A DNA stretch of 64,000 nt from Hypericum androsaemum (taxonomy: Eukaryota; Streptophyta; Magnoliopsida; Malpighiales; Hypericaceae). The stretch is taken from positions 9,227,827-9,291,826 of the forward strand of contig OZ023197.1 in the NCBI GenBank assembly GCA_963995505.1. The letters are read 5' to 3'. Positions 1 to 12,181 of the stretch are shown here, one piece after another. Below the pieces are notes generated by a model. It made no database searches. It was not told the DNA's origin and worked only from the letters and a program-made list of their open reading frames with translations. Each line of letters opens with the position of its first letter. The first letter of the stretch is position 1. Position numbers and translations under genes: made by a program.

Positions 1-1182
1 TGCGACTCAAATGCCTATAACTTTCTCATCCAAAGTCCAATGGAGGCAAGCGCTAGAAAGAAGACATCCGGAGCTACAACTTTGTCTTCATGGGCTTCTC
101 CAAATTCGGAGTCCAAGTGGGAGGAAAATCGTGTCCAAAGTTGACCTTCGAATCTGCCAACAAATCTGACGAGTAGGCCAAACTTTAGGATTTGTTTTGG
201 GCCCATTTTTGGGCATGAATAGTAAATTTCGTGGCTGGCACTTTCTAAGCAAAAAACTTGTATAAATAGCTTCCTTGACTTATTTTGGAAGCCAACCAAC
301 TTAGAACCTTAGACTTAAGATATTTTTCCTAAATTCACTCACCAACTCCACTCTCTCTCTCTCTTTTGGAAGAAAACTTGGCTCACCATTGTTTGAGTTT
401 GTAGAGAACTTGAAGGAGAACTTTTGGAAGCTTGAAGAACATCTTGAGCTTTCTCTAACCCTCTCTTTTATGTTCATGCTTTACTTGCTTCATTTAATGG
501 ATGTGTTTAGTTGTGTAGTTGATATGTGTGAGTAGTTGTTTAGTGGGTTTGGTGCCTTGATGGCATCTATTTAGCCTATGGTTTAGTGGGGTTAAAATGC
601 TAAGGTATGTGTACTAGTTAATGAGCTTAATGCTTTATCTCGTTTGATCACCTTGATGATGAACTTGGTTAATATTAATCGCCGAGAGGGGTTAGGATTA
701 ACGGACCGTTTAACTAGTTGAGTAGAAACCTATTGATGAGAGATCACCTTAGGTGACTAGTTGTCCAAAGGATGGTGATTATAGTTGGTGATTAGTTAGA
801 TTAGATGGCTAATTTCTCGCGAGAGCGTGGTTGGTTCTTCTAAGTCTAATTAAGAATTGATTTAGACTAGTTTGTCGCGAGAGCGTTGATTAGTTACCTT
901 CGAAACATCCGGACCATATCATGAACTTAATAAATCCCATAAGCTATTTGGTTATTTAGGTTATCATTGGTACCATGCTCACTCTTGTTTTAAGTGTTTA
1001 AACTAGAGTCTTGTTTAGTTGTAATTTTATTTCAAGTAGCATATTGTGTTTGAAATTGACACCTCTATTTCTTATAGTCCTAAACTAGTAGTTGAGTCGA
1101 GTTTGCGGCCCAGCTTAGTCCTTGTGGGACGACAATCCCTTACTTACTCATTATTGCAAGAGGGGTGAAAATCCTTCCTTTC
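1..1182 (+). mobile_element. Partial LTR of a Ty3/gypsy-type element
   Basis: This has the look of a long plant gypsy-type LTR: a promoter-like TATAAATAG near 262, CT-rich leader sequence near 345-365, and several hundred bases of non-coding sequence containing repeated CGCGAGAGCGT motifs. The stretch 560-1010 parallels 1440-1870 in motif order (a GAGTAG block, a TTGATCAC block, a GGACCG block, and the gagagcg/gcgaaag blocks), so the two are diverged relatives. The left end lies outside the window, so length and target duplication cannot be read. No coding domain is present. Confidence 0.5.
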
Positions 1183-2092
1183 AGTTAACCTCCTCTAGGT
1201 TTTCCTATTTTATAGCTAGACGTTTGGTTATATATAGGCCATAGTCTCTTACGTTTTATTCATATTATTACTGCGACTTTGAGATAGCTTTTGGAGATTA
1301 ATAAAGTTAGATTTCAGCTAAGCTACGTGGAGGGGATTGGCAAGTCTTGCTCGAATGACTAAGCCTTCTTTTTTCAAACACTTATGCTTTTTGTTATGAT
1401 GTTTCCTATTAATTTCTCTTGCTTCGTAAATATGCTTAACGAGTAGATTTTTTAGAGTGCGATGCCCTAATATGTGATTGATTATCTATGTGAGTTTATG
1501 ATCGAATATCTTGCATATTAGTTATTGATTAGTGTACTTAATACATAATCTAACTTGATCACTTAGGTTATGATTAGAATTAATGAGAGTGGACCGAAAT
1601 GCACTCGAGTTGATAGAAAAACCAATTAACATGTTCTTAGATCTCGTCTTGATATCGTAAGAATAACTTGCTAGGAGGAATCTTCATAATTGGATTAGTC
1701 TAGTTCTAGGTCTAATTGATGGGCGAAAGTGTTAATTAGTAACCTAGACTTTTGCTAGTTTGGTTTTTTTACCATAATGAGCGAAAGCATTAGGGAGATG
1801 CATTAGAACACTCCAGGTACTAGTTAGAACTTCACAATAACCATAATCTTGACATAGGTAGTCAATCCATAGGGTATCATACTCGTTTGTCTCCATTTGA
1901 ATCACAACTCTCTTATTTATATTTTCGATTTCATCTACTTTCTTGCAACTCCGTTACCTACTTTATAAACTTTAATTTTCTGCTACATATAATTGATTGT
2001 TTAGATTTTGTGTTCCAACCCTCAGTTTTAAGAACCTCATCCACTATACTATTTGTTTGTGCATTTAATTGTTCTCAATTTCTCGCATATCA
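1183..2092 (+). mobile_element. 3' part of a second gypsy-type LTR
   Basis: About 900 bases are homologous, in the opposite orientation, to 10641-11580, the outer part of the LTR of the gag-pro element at 10.6-16 kb. Both begin near a CTCCTCTAGGTTTTC block and both end in a CA terminus (here CATATCA at 2086-2092, there TACATCA on the minus strand). The upstream part of this LTR is missing and the sequence joins directly to the other LTR fragment. This may be a chimera made by recombination or one insertion into another. Confidence 0.6.
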
Positions 2093-2149
2093 GGGTTGTA
2101 TCCCTCAAAATAGACTACCTCTGAACAAGCCTAAACAGATTCATCAAGC

Positions 2150-2345
2150 CCAAAATGGGGCCATCCCAAAATGAGCTTCTCTGTCTGAGATCATCTCGAA
2201 GATGGCTTCCCTTACTGAGACCGTCCCGAAGATGGCTTCACTCTCTGAGACCGTCCCGAAGCTTGTTTCCCTCTCTGAGACCATTCTGAACCTGACTTCA
2301 CTCTCTTAGACCGTCCCGAAGCGGGACCATCCCGAAGAGGGATCA
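2150..2345. repeat. Tandem repeat, about 30 bp unit
   Basis: Roughly six imperfect units built on CTCTGAGACCGTCCCGAAG followed by a variable ten or so bases. Units are spaced 30 bases apart between about 2195 and 2315 and degenerate at the right end. No reading frame here looks like a gene. Confidence 0.75.
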
Positions 2346-2379
2346 TCCCATTCGCATGCCCAAAATTGACCGGAGGCGG

Positions 2380-2700
2380 GTCCTAAAAAATCTGCAAGCG
2401 GGATCCTTCGAGGCCAGAAGTGGTCTCTTTGAGTTCAAACCGGTCTCTTTGAGACCAAACCAGCCTCTTCGAGACCGAAAGTAGTTTCTTTGAGACCGGA
2501 AGCGGTCTTTATCGAACTCGGGACGTGCTGACCAACCAAAGATCGAGCCCGTCTCAATGCCCACAAAGATTGAGTTCGTCTCAACGCAAACCAAGGATCA
2601 GATCCGTCCCAATGCCAAGCGTAGACGGGGTCCATTTCGATGTCAACCAAAGACCGGGTCCGTCTAATCAAGAGACCAGAGACGGTCTTACTACATTGGG
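2380..2700. repeat. Degenerate GAGACC-rich repeats
   Basis: Short imperfect repeats of the type GGTCTCTTTGAGACC (near 2413-2510), then GAGCCCGTCTCAATGCC-type repeats (near 2545-2690). They continue the 30-bp array to the left in a changed form. Several frames stay open across this stretch because of its composition. They do not resemble any protein I know. Confidence 0.5.
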
Positions 2701-2913
2701 GAACTCGAGATGTGTTGACAATGCCGAAATTATTTTTGAACCTCAACAAATTCAAATTCGGATCAATTGGCCCAACGAGATCCAGATGTAGCGGAGTGTT
2801 GTACTTTCTGGGCCTTGGAAGGCCCAAATCAAATTCCTCGGCTGAACAGTTATTCGAATCGAATTTCCTTCGCGTAAGCTATAGATCATAATGCTAAGAC
2901 CGTCCATGGAAAA

Positions 2914-3165
2914 TTAATAATGGTTCTTGAGAGTACTACGAGGATCAGAAGGATAGATGTGGCGACTATCCTCATCTCCACTACTCAGATGGACCTCATT
3001 AACAAGTAGCTTAATGTCAAAGTTAATGGCATTCAACATGTCATTCGGGTTTCTGAGGCTCAACGACGAAGATGGAAAATCAATCTCAGGATAGGCTTTT
3101 AGTTGCTTTGATAATCTTCGAAGACAACTAACTATATCTACCAAAAACCATTTGACCTATAAAAA
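2914..3165 (-). CDS. Unidentified exon-like ORF, possible terminal exon
   Basis: On the minus strand a reading frame of about 80 codons runs from a splice-acceptor-like TTTTTATAG just upstream of about 3165 to a stop at 2914. The peptide has an amphipathic start (LRRLSKQLKAYPEIDF) and a polar, Asp/Ser-rich end (SSGDEDSRHIYPSDP). Its amino-acid mix is more protein-like than the surrounding AT-rich sequence, and there is no ATG at its left edge, which would suit the last exon of a gene. I do not recognise the family, and no other exon was found. It could equally be a chance frame or a captured gene scrap. Confidence 0.25.
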
Positions 3166-3169
3166 TTGA

Positions 3170-5200
3170 CGAAAGTTTAGAGTTCAATCTCTCATGGTAT
3201 AATTATTGGCGTAAAAATTAAAAAACACTATACCTGGAATCTTCGGAAATAGGTGACACCTCGAGCGCCAAAAACTACCGAATTCTACCTGCTGGATTTG
3301 TATATAGATGTAATCAACTTGTGGATATAAAATCATTTACTTAGTAAAAAATCTAGATCATCAGCTTGTCGGCTGTTCTATTTTTTGTTCTCTTGCAAGT
3401 CCTCCAAGCAAAGCTAACCAAACCCCATTCTAAGATGATCATATTATATGGAAAATAGGGAACAGGTATGTTGGTGTTCTGCCGAGAAAAAATCATGGTG
3501 TCATTCGAATCCAATAATTCTATTGGAAAAAAAGAGAGTTATCTGGGTATTGGGCCTAGTTCTCGTTAATACTCGGATACTCTTTTTCTTGTTACAACTT
3601 TTTTCATTAAATTTTATCGTAATAAAGTTTTAACAAAATTTGCGATTGTAATTTTGTTTGGTTAAAATTTTGCACTTGCTAATATAAATATAATTATTAA
3701 TAAAATTTTACCGTAAAAAAGGAGAGAGTTATCCATACCCATTGTCACCAAGTGATGCACCAACCTTATAATAGTCTCTTCTGGATAAACTGTGCCTAGT
3801 CCAAACAAGAAAGTTCAGTGCGTATATTCTTTTCACAAAGTCGAAAAGCATCAGACACAAGATAAAATACAAATAACATTTGGTGGTTTGGAAGTTCTTA
3901 TTTTATTACATTAATAATATTCTTTGTCGTTTCCTAAAAAAACAGCACAACTTACGACATCCCTACAGTTCCAAGCGTGTTTTCTGTTCCAATCCAATGT
4001 GTTTCCCGAAGACTTTGAAAGCCCGCAGTTTCTTTGAAGGAGCATAGAAGCCAAAAGCGTTTCTATCATGCATTAGTTGTTTGAGAAGATCATGCATTAG
4101 TTGTTAAAGAAAAGAAAAGGAAAAAGTGTTGTTGTGCCATTGAAGTTTTCACTAATGTGCAACTAAATCCTACTCGATGTAGTTTTTTCGAGTTAAAACT
4201 AATTGATTCTCAGTGAGATGTCTAATCCAGATTTTAGTCGAGAAGCATCACAAACATGAAAAAGCTCTCCTTGCCAAGTTTGTAGACATATTTACGTTCT
4301 TAACGCTCGAACTCGAGGCCTATGTTAAATTAGAAAAATCTACATTCCCAACTACTTTATTTTTTGGGTTAAAAATAATTTGATAGTCTTGTTGATTTGT
4401 TTAATCCAAGTTTAACTCATGAAATTCTACAAAGGGTGGAAAATCTTTTCTTACCAAAATTATAAACATTTTTTTTGATAAGTTGAATTATATTCTATAA
4501 GAAGTAATATGTACAATCTCATAGTTCCACAACTTTTTTTAGGGATATAGTTCCACAACTGTACAGATCAGTTACATGAGCTACATGAAGCCCTATGCAG
4601 CAAAGAAACAGCACATAAGTACAAGGCCATCAAAAGCATGAATCACACTAGTAGCTCTCTAATTACACATTGATTGGAGAAAAAGCCCCACATCCTGGTT
4701 CCCTAAATCAAATGCGAGATTGGCCCACCAAATCCATTTCTGGAACCTCAAGAAGATAGAATGAATGAAAAGCTCTCGATTATATTTATATTCCCATAAA
4801 ATAAACTAAAATTATAAACGTGGCTACGTTTTTAACGCTCGAACTCAAGACTTCTATTAAATTGGACTATCTACCGTCGGTTGATATACGATGACCACCT
4901 CCATATAGATCAGCACTTAAAATTTACAAGATCTAACTAATTAGCCTCAAATTTCACAAAATTTTCGGCTAAACTGTATCAACTGGAGTTGATCGCACAT
5001 CAAAGCAAACCTCAGGGGTATTGTAGTATTTTTCCATGGGGAAACGTTGAATGCTTCATGCCTCTTTTTAAGTTGCCAGAATTGACTACTCTTTGAAACC
5101 CGCATACAAAATCCCAAGAAGTATCCACCTCCTTTCCTCTTCACTTCCTCACTCTATCCAAATTGGTCCCAAACCCAGCCGCCAATTTTAACCCCTCCTC
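3170..5200. other. AT-rich intergenic sequence, no gene seen
   Basis: Only short AT-rich frames with no recognisable product. It contains phrases typical of degraded plant transposon or intergenic DNA, such as a repeated CGCTCGAACTC block near 4306 and 4838. Nothing else is supported. Confidence 0.6.
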
Positions 5201-5202
5201 CT

Positions 5203-5210
5203 TATATAAG
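5203..5210 (+). promoter_or_regulatory. Candidate TATA box of the Nudix gene
   Basis: TATATAAG lies about 290 bases before the chosen ATG at 5498, in a CT-rich setting typical of plant core promoters. It would give a 5' untranslated region of roughly 260 bases unless a leader intron is removed. Assigned from position and sequence only. Confidence 0.4.
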
Positions 5211-5497
5211 CCGAAGGGGCAACTGCAACAGAGGATTCCCTTGCTCCATCTATTTCAATGCAACTTTATCTGTTCTTTATTTAACAAATTTTAATATTCT
5301 TTTTTTGTGAAATACCATTTATTTTTCCCGAGAAATTATGTCGATATATTCTTCCTCCAACACTTGTTTAAATCTGTGGAATGGAATTTGATTCCACAGT
5401 TATTGATTATTTCCCAAAGGGGCTTGGGCAGAGACGACGTCGTTCATTTGGCCTTTGGGAAAATTTAATTGGTCAAGAGCAGACGAACATATTTAAC

Positions 5498-8315
5498 ATG
5501 TCGATTTTAGTGGCAAGGACTGGAAGACACCGGCAGCGTTATGTGGATCAATTCAGGCTGGTTGCTGGGTATGGTTACTTGCATCTTACTGTTAATTAAT
5601 TCCATTTTTTCCAATCTCATTATGATGATCATTCCATAATTATCTTGTGATGTAGTTTTTTTCTTGAAAATGTATAATTATTTTACTCCAATTAGAAAAG
5701 TTACACCACGAACTTGTGGTGTAGTGCTATGTGTTAATAGAGAAAAAACCCATTACTTTGTTTGATTAAAGTTTTTCCTATTGTTAGTTGAATAACGGAT
5801 GAATGAGTCTTGATTGATTTGAAGAAATATTAGAAGACTTAAACTAATCTAGATTTTAGACGGACATGTTCATCGATATATAGTTCTTCACTTCATTTCG
5901 ATATATATAACTAAAAAATATGGATCAGAGATTTTTTTTCCTTGAAATCAAAAAATCTTCATTCCAAGTAGTAGCCATCATGATGATGAGCTAGAGGAAC
6001 CATTAATTAAGAGGTTATATTATGGGTATGATATTATTTAGAATAAAATTGTGTTTATTTTCGTATTTATATATCGAGTTGGTCCTCTATTTCCAACAAA
6101 GGTAATAGGTAAATTTGTTTTTAAAGTGATGGTTCATAGAATTAGACATGTAGCTACAAAGATCTTACTAGCAAATAAGTAGCACTAGCTCCTTTATTAG
6201 TTTAAGGAGAATGTAAAATAATCAAGATTATTGGATAAAAAGGTGAAAAAACATATAATAGGATAGGAGATGTAGTTACGAAGATCTAATACTACCTATT
6301 ACGTAGCACTAGCTCCTCTATTAGTTTTGGGAAAAAGAAAAAAATAAAATAAAAAGTGATGGTTCATATGATTGAAGATGTGGTAACACAAATTTAATTT
6401 TGCGGTACATTCTCACAGCTGGTTCTTGGAGATTCAATATTAGGAAAAATATATATTTTAGGTTGTAGTTTTCTCGCAGAGGCTAATATATTAAAATATC
6501 ATATATTTGGATATTTTAATAGTACAGGATAAGATTTATCTTGAAACACTTTTGACGGATTTTATATTGGGTTTGAGCTGGTTAGATATCGGATAAGTTA
6601 TGAGTTGGCAGGATTGGATATTGTCCTCATGAATTATATAAATAAAAAGTAAAAAAACTGATCACTTCAGTATATTTATTTTAAATGCATTTCAACCAAT
6701 ATGGTAATATTAAAAGTTCATTTCAAAAGTGCTTTTGAGTGCATATTCATACATTATGGAATCTAGTGAATAAGAGTCGAGACATTTTTCAAGTACACAT
6801 TGTCTATTTTCAAATGCTTTTTCAATAAATTTTTTTATGAAAAATAAAATTTTATACTAAAATTATACCCGCCAAAAATTAATTCTAAATTTTTGTCAAT
6901 TTATCTTTTCGTTTAGCACCGATGCCGCATGGGTCACAATCAATCACTCTTCTCAATAATTGGTCTCGAAAACTACAGGTGCATTCCTTACAAATTGGAG
7001 GAGAATGTTGAGGTTGACCAAAGTCAAAGTGGCAATGTGGATAGCAGTAGGGTTCTCGTCCTCATGATCTCCACGCCGAAACGTGACGATCTTGTATTTC
7101 CAAAGGTAATCATCTAAATTCATGAACAATATATCATTCATCCATACGTAAACACTACAAGGAAAATCAATTGTACTATGATACAAGTGATAAAAATTTT
7201 GATTCTCTTCAAAAGTTTTTTGAAAAGCTATATTGATTCTTTTAAAAAATTATAGGATAAAATCTAACGAATAAATTTTTTTTTAAAATAAGGTTCGGAT
7301 AGTGTTCGATTCTCACCGGCAAAATCACGAAACAAAAGCATATCTGACCACTGCCGACTTACATTATGTAATTAGATATAATTTTACATTTGGAACTTAA
7401 TTTTAAGAAAATTAATTAATTAAGCGATCTTGATTTGATATGACGATAGGGTGGCTGGGAGGATGATGAGACTCTTGATCAAGCTGCGAGTAGAGAAGCC
7501 CTGGAAGAAGCGGGAGTGCATGGAATACTTGGTGTAAGCCACTCTCATTCCCTTCTTAGTTTGTTTAAAGAATCGGTCACACAATTTATAGTTTCCATTG
7601 ATCTTCATGGCTAACTAGAGTTAAGTATTAATGATTTGGGTTCTTTTTTATGTCCACATATTGTATCAATCAAGTATATTAAGTTCTCAGAAGTAACGAT
7701 TTTCATCCATATCTTTGAAGAACGCATACCAAAACTTCCTTTTTGCAATCTAAAGATGACAATTTCTTACATTTGGTCCCAATTTTTTAAAATATTTCAG
7801 GATAGTCCACTGGGAGTGTGGGAGTTCCGGAGCAAGAGCAGCCAAAGTAGCTGCAGTTCAGGAGGAGGTTGCAGAGGGTATATGTTTGCCTTGGAGGTAT
7901 TGCAAGAGCTAGACCACTGGCCAGGACAAGCATGCTACAGCAGGAAATGGGTCAGTGTTCATTCTTTGCCTGTGTTTTTTTTCCTGTCTTGGAGTTTCCA
8001 CGTTAATCTGATATGCTGCGTGTTCTCATTACGAACTAATTCAGGGTTAACAAAACAATGTTGCTCCATCTAATTGGCGGGCTTGATGTTTTACAGCTTC
8101 CAGTTGATCAAGCATTTAAACTTTGCCGGTACGATTGGATGAGGGATGCATTGGAAAGATTTGTAGCTGCTCTTCCGAAAGATAGGACGGTGAAAACAAG
8201 GGAATTACCGGTGGATGTTACTGTGAACATTGGTGTGGAGAATCAACCTGTTTCTCCTCGCTGCTCCCTTATGGTTTCAGGTCCTAGAAAGAGTCCTATT
8301 ATAACAGTACTTTAA
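5498..8315 (+). CDS. Nudix hydrolase, five exons (AtNUDT12/13/16-like)
   Basis: Coding exons read as 5498-5568, 6979-7105, 7450-7533, 7801-7950 and 8097-8315. All introns are GT...AG and the phases agree, giving 216 residues. The Nudix box falls at residues 67-89, with every key position present: G67, E73, R81-E82, E85-E86 and G88. It should bind divalent metal and hydrolyse a nucleoside diphosphate linked to another group. The start MSILVARTGRHRQRY, the LVAGCIPY block, VLMISTPKRDDLVFPK, DSPLGVWEFRSKS, GYMFALEV and AFKLCRYDWM all match the plant NUDT12/13/16/17/18 group, some members of which act in mitochondria or on diphosphoinositol phosphates. I chose the ATG at 5498 because family proteins start there. 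An in-frame upstream ATG at 5381 would add 39 residues with an Arg-rich stretch. The residues after about 190 are unlike the family and may be lineage-specific. Exact substrate is unknown. Confidence 0.88.
6120..6365. repeat. Imperfect direct repeat in Nudix intron 1
   Basis: The block TAGCACTAGCTCC with its flanks (ATGTAGCTACAAAGATCT / ATGTAGTTACGAAGATCT upstream, TATTAGTTT downstream) occurs twice about 125 bases apart. The opening GTGATGGTTCATA phrase recurs at its right edge. It lies wholly inside the 1.4-kb first intron. Confidence 0.6.
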
Positions 8316-8480
8316 TATAAGTGAAGGATATTTAACCCAACAAATAAGAACTAGACAAGTCCGACTTCTGTTTAATAATATTTTAAGTTTCTTCCATTTC
8401 TTTATTTCATGTAAAGCAGAATCCTAATTGTACAGTGCAATGTAATTCGATAAAAGTTGAAGATATGGCCGTGTGATGTG

Positions 8481-9081
8481 TGTTGGAATTTGACCGTCAG
8501 CAGAAGTGGTAAATAAAATCTATCCCAACAATAAATAATTGCCACAGCTAAAAAATAGATGAAAAATAACCACCAAGAAAAATACCAAAATTTACGGAAA
8601 AAACCACCTCTAAATTTCAGAGGGAAAAACCACAAGATCAGTTCCAAAAATATCTACTAGTAAATAGAAAAATTACAGCGGTAAAAATATCTTCACTGAC
8701 TGATACCCCGAGTTATCCCACTCTCGTGTTTCACTCGTATTTTACAGTAGAGAATTTTTACTGACTCTATTTTTACCTCAAACTCTGTCTTTAGAACTTG
8801 AAAACTATCCGAGTACAAAATACTAGTACTCTTCTATTTCTCTCTAAATTCGCTACTTGAAATTTTTTTCCTTTTGTGAATAAATTTTCATAGAAGATCA
8901 TCTCCCCTTTTAAAGAAGAGGAAGTCATGATGGGATGAATAAATATCCCAACATAATCATGAAAGTAATTTTTCACCAAGCATTAAAATGCTTGAATATC
9001 TCCTTTTCTTTTCCTCCACAATTTGTGGGAATCTTCATCATATGTCCAACTAAATGGACATAATGGGGCGGGACCCCAACA
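8481..9081 (-). repeat. 3' LTR of the interrupted copia element
   Basis: 601 bases starting TGTTGGGGTCCCG on the minus strand and ending CAAATTCCAACA, so it has the standard TG...CA ends and a short inverted terminal repeat (TGTTGG/CCAACA). The polypurine tract ATGAGGGGGAGAATT abuts it at 9082-9096. The five bases to its left, ATGTG (8476-8480), should be the target duplication, but its partner was lost with the 5' end. Confidence 0.85.
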
Positions 9082-9091
9082 ATTCTCCCCC

Positions 9092-10640
9092 TCATGTCCT
9101 ATTGAGAGAGATATTTTCTAGCTGAACTTCATTATGGACCTCCGTGCCAGATGACCTGGCACATAATTGAAGCTTCTTACGAGGCACTGCCTTAGTTAAC
9201 ATATCAGCAGTATTTTTGTCTATATGAATCTTCTGTAACTTCATCTCCCACTCTTCAATGGCCATCAGAGCCAATGGTACCGAATATCGATGTGCTCAGT
9301 GCGACCATGGTATATGGCATTCTTGCTCAGGTCTAGAGCACTTTGACTATCACTGTAAACCACAAACTCATCTTGCTCCAAACCTAGCTCTTGAAGGAAC
9401 CTCTTCAACCAAATTAACTCTTTTCCTCCCTCGGTCATTGCAATATACTCTGCCTCAACTGTAGATAAGGCAACACATTTCTGCAATTTGGACTGCCATG
9501 ACACAGCTCCCTCTGCAAAAATAAACAGATATCCAGAAGTTGATTTTCTGGAGTCAATATCTCCTATCATATCTGCATCTAAAAAACCCTTCAGGATTGG
9601 TTCTGAGCCTCCAAAGAAAAAAAGATATTTTTGAACTACCTCGTAAGTATTTTAGAATCAATTTCACAGCCTCCCAATATTGTCTCCCCTGGTTAGAGTA
9701 AAACTTGCTCACCACGCCAACTACGTTAGCAATATCTGGACATGTGTATACCATGGCGTATATCAAACTCTCGACTGCTGAGGAGTATGGAACCTTTGCC
9801 ATGTCTTCCTTCTCCTCCTCTATTGTAGGACATGCTTTCTTCCTGAGTTTAAACTAGCTAGTAAGAGGTGTACTGACTGGATTCATATCTTTTGAATTGA
9901 ATCTCTCTAGTACCTTCTCAATGTATCTCTCCTGGGATAACTGTAGCTTCCTAGCTTGACGATCACGAATAATCTGCATACCCAGAATTTGCCTTGCTGC
10001 ACCAAGATCCTTCATGTCAAAGGATTTTGATAAATCCTCTTTCAGCTTCTTTATCATCTCAGCATCATGTCCAACGATCAGCATATCATCCACATATAAT
10101 AGGAGAATTATGAATTTACCATTTTGAAATCTAAAGATGTAAATGCAATGGTTTGCGTTTGTCCTAGTGTAGCCATGACTCATCATAAATGAGTCAAACT
10201 TCTTGTACCACTGTCTAGGGGCTTGCTTCACGCCGTACAAGCTCTTCCTTAACCTACACACAAGATTTTTCTTTCCTTCCTCCTGAAAATCTTCAAGTTA
10301 TTGCATGTGGATTTTCTCCTCCAAATCACCATGGAGGAAAGCAGTCTTGACATCCATTTACTCTATCTCCAGATTCTGACTAGCATTTAGTCCGAGCACT
10401 GCTCGAATAGAGGTCATCTTGACGACCGATGAAAATATTTTATAAAAATCTATGCCTTTCTTCTGACTGAAACCTTTCACCACCAGTCGAGCCTTGTACT
10501 TTATGAGATCATCACCATCTCGTTTCAGCTTGTATACCTATTTGTTCATCAAAGCCTTTCTGCCTTCAGGTAATTCTACAAGCTTATAAGTACAGTTCTT
10601 TCTCAAAGAACTCATTTCCTTATGCATAACCTCCATCCAC
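9092..10640 (-). pseudogene. Copia reverse transcriptase and RNase H, decayed
   Basis: Minus-strand segments show the order of copia pol: KYKARLVVKGFSQKKG and the MDVKTAFLHG block near 10330-10530, SLYGVKQAPRQWYKKF near 10240, the catalytic YVDDML near 10085, then SAVESLIYAM, the RNase H core KSTSGYLF...AVSWQSKLQKCVALSTVEAEY, and the terminal TADMLTKAVP. At least four stops and several frame changes break it up. It stops at 10640, where the gypsy-type element is inserted. The upstream pol sequence resumes at 15960. Confidence 0.88.
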
Positions 10641-12169
10641 TGATGTACGCAAAATTGTGAACAATTAAACGCACAAGCAAATAGTATAGTGGCAAGTAAG
10701 GTTCTTAGAACTAAGGGTTGAACAAGAAATCAAGGCAAGTTATTATGTGAAGCGGGGAAATTAAAATTTTATACGGTTGTGAAAGGTCGCGAGCAAATAA
10801 ACAAGAACGGAAACGCAAATAAAAGACGCGTTGTAAATCAATGGAGATAAACGAGCACGATACCCTTACGGGCTACCCATCTATGTCGAGACTATGATTT
10901 TTATGAAGTTCTAACTAGTACACGAAGTGTTCTAATGCATCTCTCTAACGCTTCCGCTCATTAGGATGACAAAACTAAGCTAGAGTAGTTCATGATTACT
11001 AATCAACGCTTTTGCTCATTAATTAGAACAAAAACAAAGCAAAACTCAATTATGATATTAACTCCTAGCGAGTTATTCCTTAGTATCAAGATTCCTCATG
11101 AATACCTTAAGACATGTCAATTGACTCTTCCGTTGATTTTAATGCCTTCCGGTCCATTATTATCAACTAAAATCATAATCTAAGTGATCAAGTTAGATTA
11201 GGCATTAAGATCATCAATTGATAACTACTACGAAAGATAATCAAACCATAGCTGACTTAGAAAAGTAATCACATAATTAGGGCATCGCACTCACAAGAGA
11301 ACTACTCGCTAAGCATGTTAACAAAGTACAATAGATTAACGAAGAACATGATAGCAATTAACATAAAGGTAGAGATAGAGAAAACTTAGTCGTGATGATC
11401 AAGCCTTGCCAATCCTTTCCCCGTAGCTAACAGAAATCGTGACTTTATTAAGCTCCAAGGGCTATCTCAATATTGCAGTAGTAACGTCTCTATAAAACCT
11501 AAGAGACTAAGGCCTATATATAGCCAAAAGTCTAACACAAAAATAGAAAACCTAGAGGAGATTTAACCTAAACTAGAAGTCTTTCATGCCAAGTAATAAT
11601 ATAAAATAATATAACTTAAGTCCTAAGGCCGAAACAGGAGGCCAAAAGTCGAATATAATTGAAACAAATCGAGTTCCGATCTTAAAAAAGAAGTCCGGAA
11701 TGTTGTTGAGGACCTGGCAACAACTAATGGCATTGGCGCCCTCTAAAGCAACTCTCTGTAATGGACTTGGCGCCCGCTGGGTATTTGGTGCTCGCCGGGT
11801 CATTGATCATCTTTGTCACATCTTCGTATTTTGTATTTTTGACCTTCTTTCACTTCGAATTTGGCTCTGACTATAAAAGACAAAATGTAGATATCTCTTC
11901 AAGCTTTCCAACGGTATCTCATTTGATGCATTCAGATATTTGAGAAGAAAGTTATGGCTCTTGAAATATGGTCTCTCGAAATCACCCCTCCAACGGTCTT
12001 CATTGAGCTCCATTTTCCTACAAAATGTGACAATGGGTAGAAATCTATTCCCAAACACAAATATACGAAAAAAATCATAAGAATTGACATGACATGGTGA
12101 GAATAACTTAAATCATGACTAAACACGCACGAAATATATGGCAAAATATGAGCGTTTATACACTCATCA
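10641..12169 (-). repeat. LTR of the gag-pro gypsy element
   Basis: Minus-strand start TGATGAGTGTATAAACGC and end GCGTACATCA give matching TGATG...CATCA ends over 1529 bases. Flanking TCCAC (10636-10640) is the presumed target duplication half inside copia pol. The polypurine tract AGTGTGGGGGTG abuts at 12170-12181. The inner part of a related LTR occurs in the opposite direction at 1183-2092, and a third relative starts with the same TGATGAGTGT near 34527. Confidence 0.88.
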
Positions 12170-12181
12170 CACCCCCACACT

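Noticed and set aside
5381..5497. Upstream in-frame ATG of the Nudix gene
   Set aside because: It would add 39 residues not found at the family's N-terminus, while the ATG at 5498 starts the conserved ARTGRHRQRY block.
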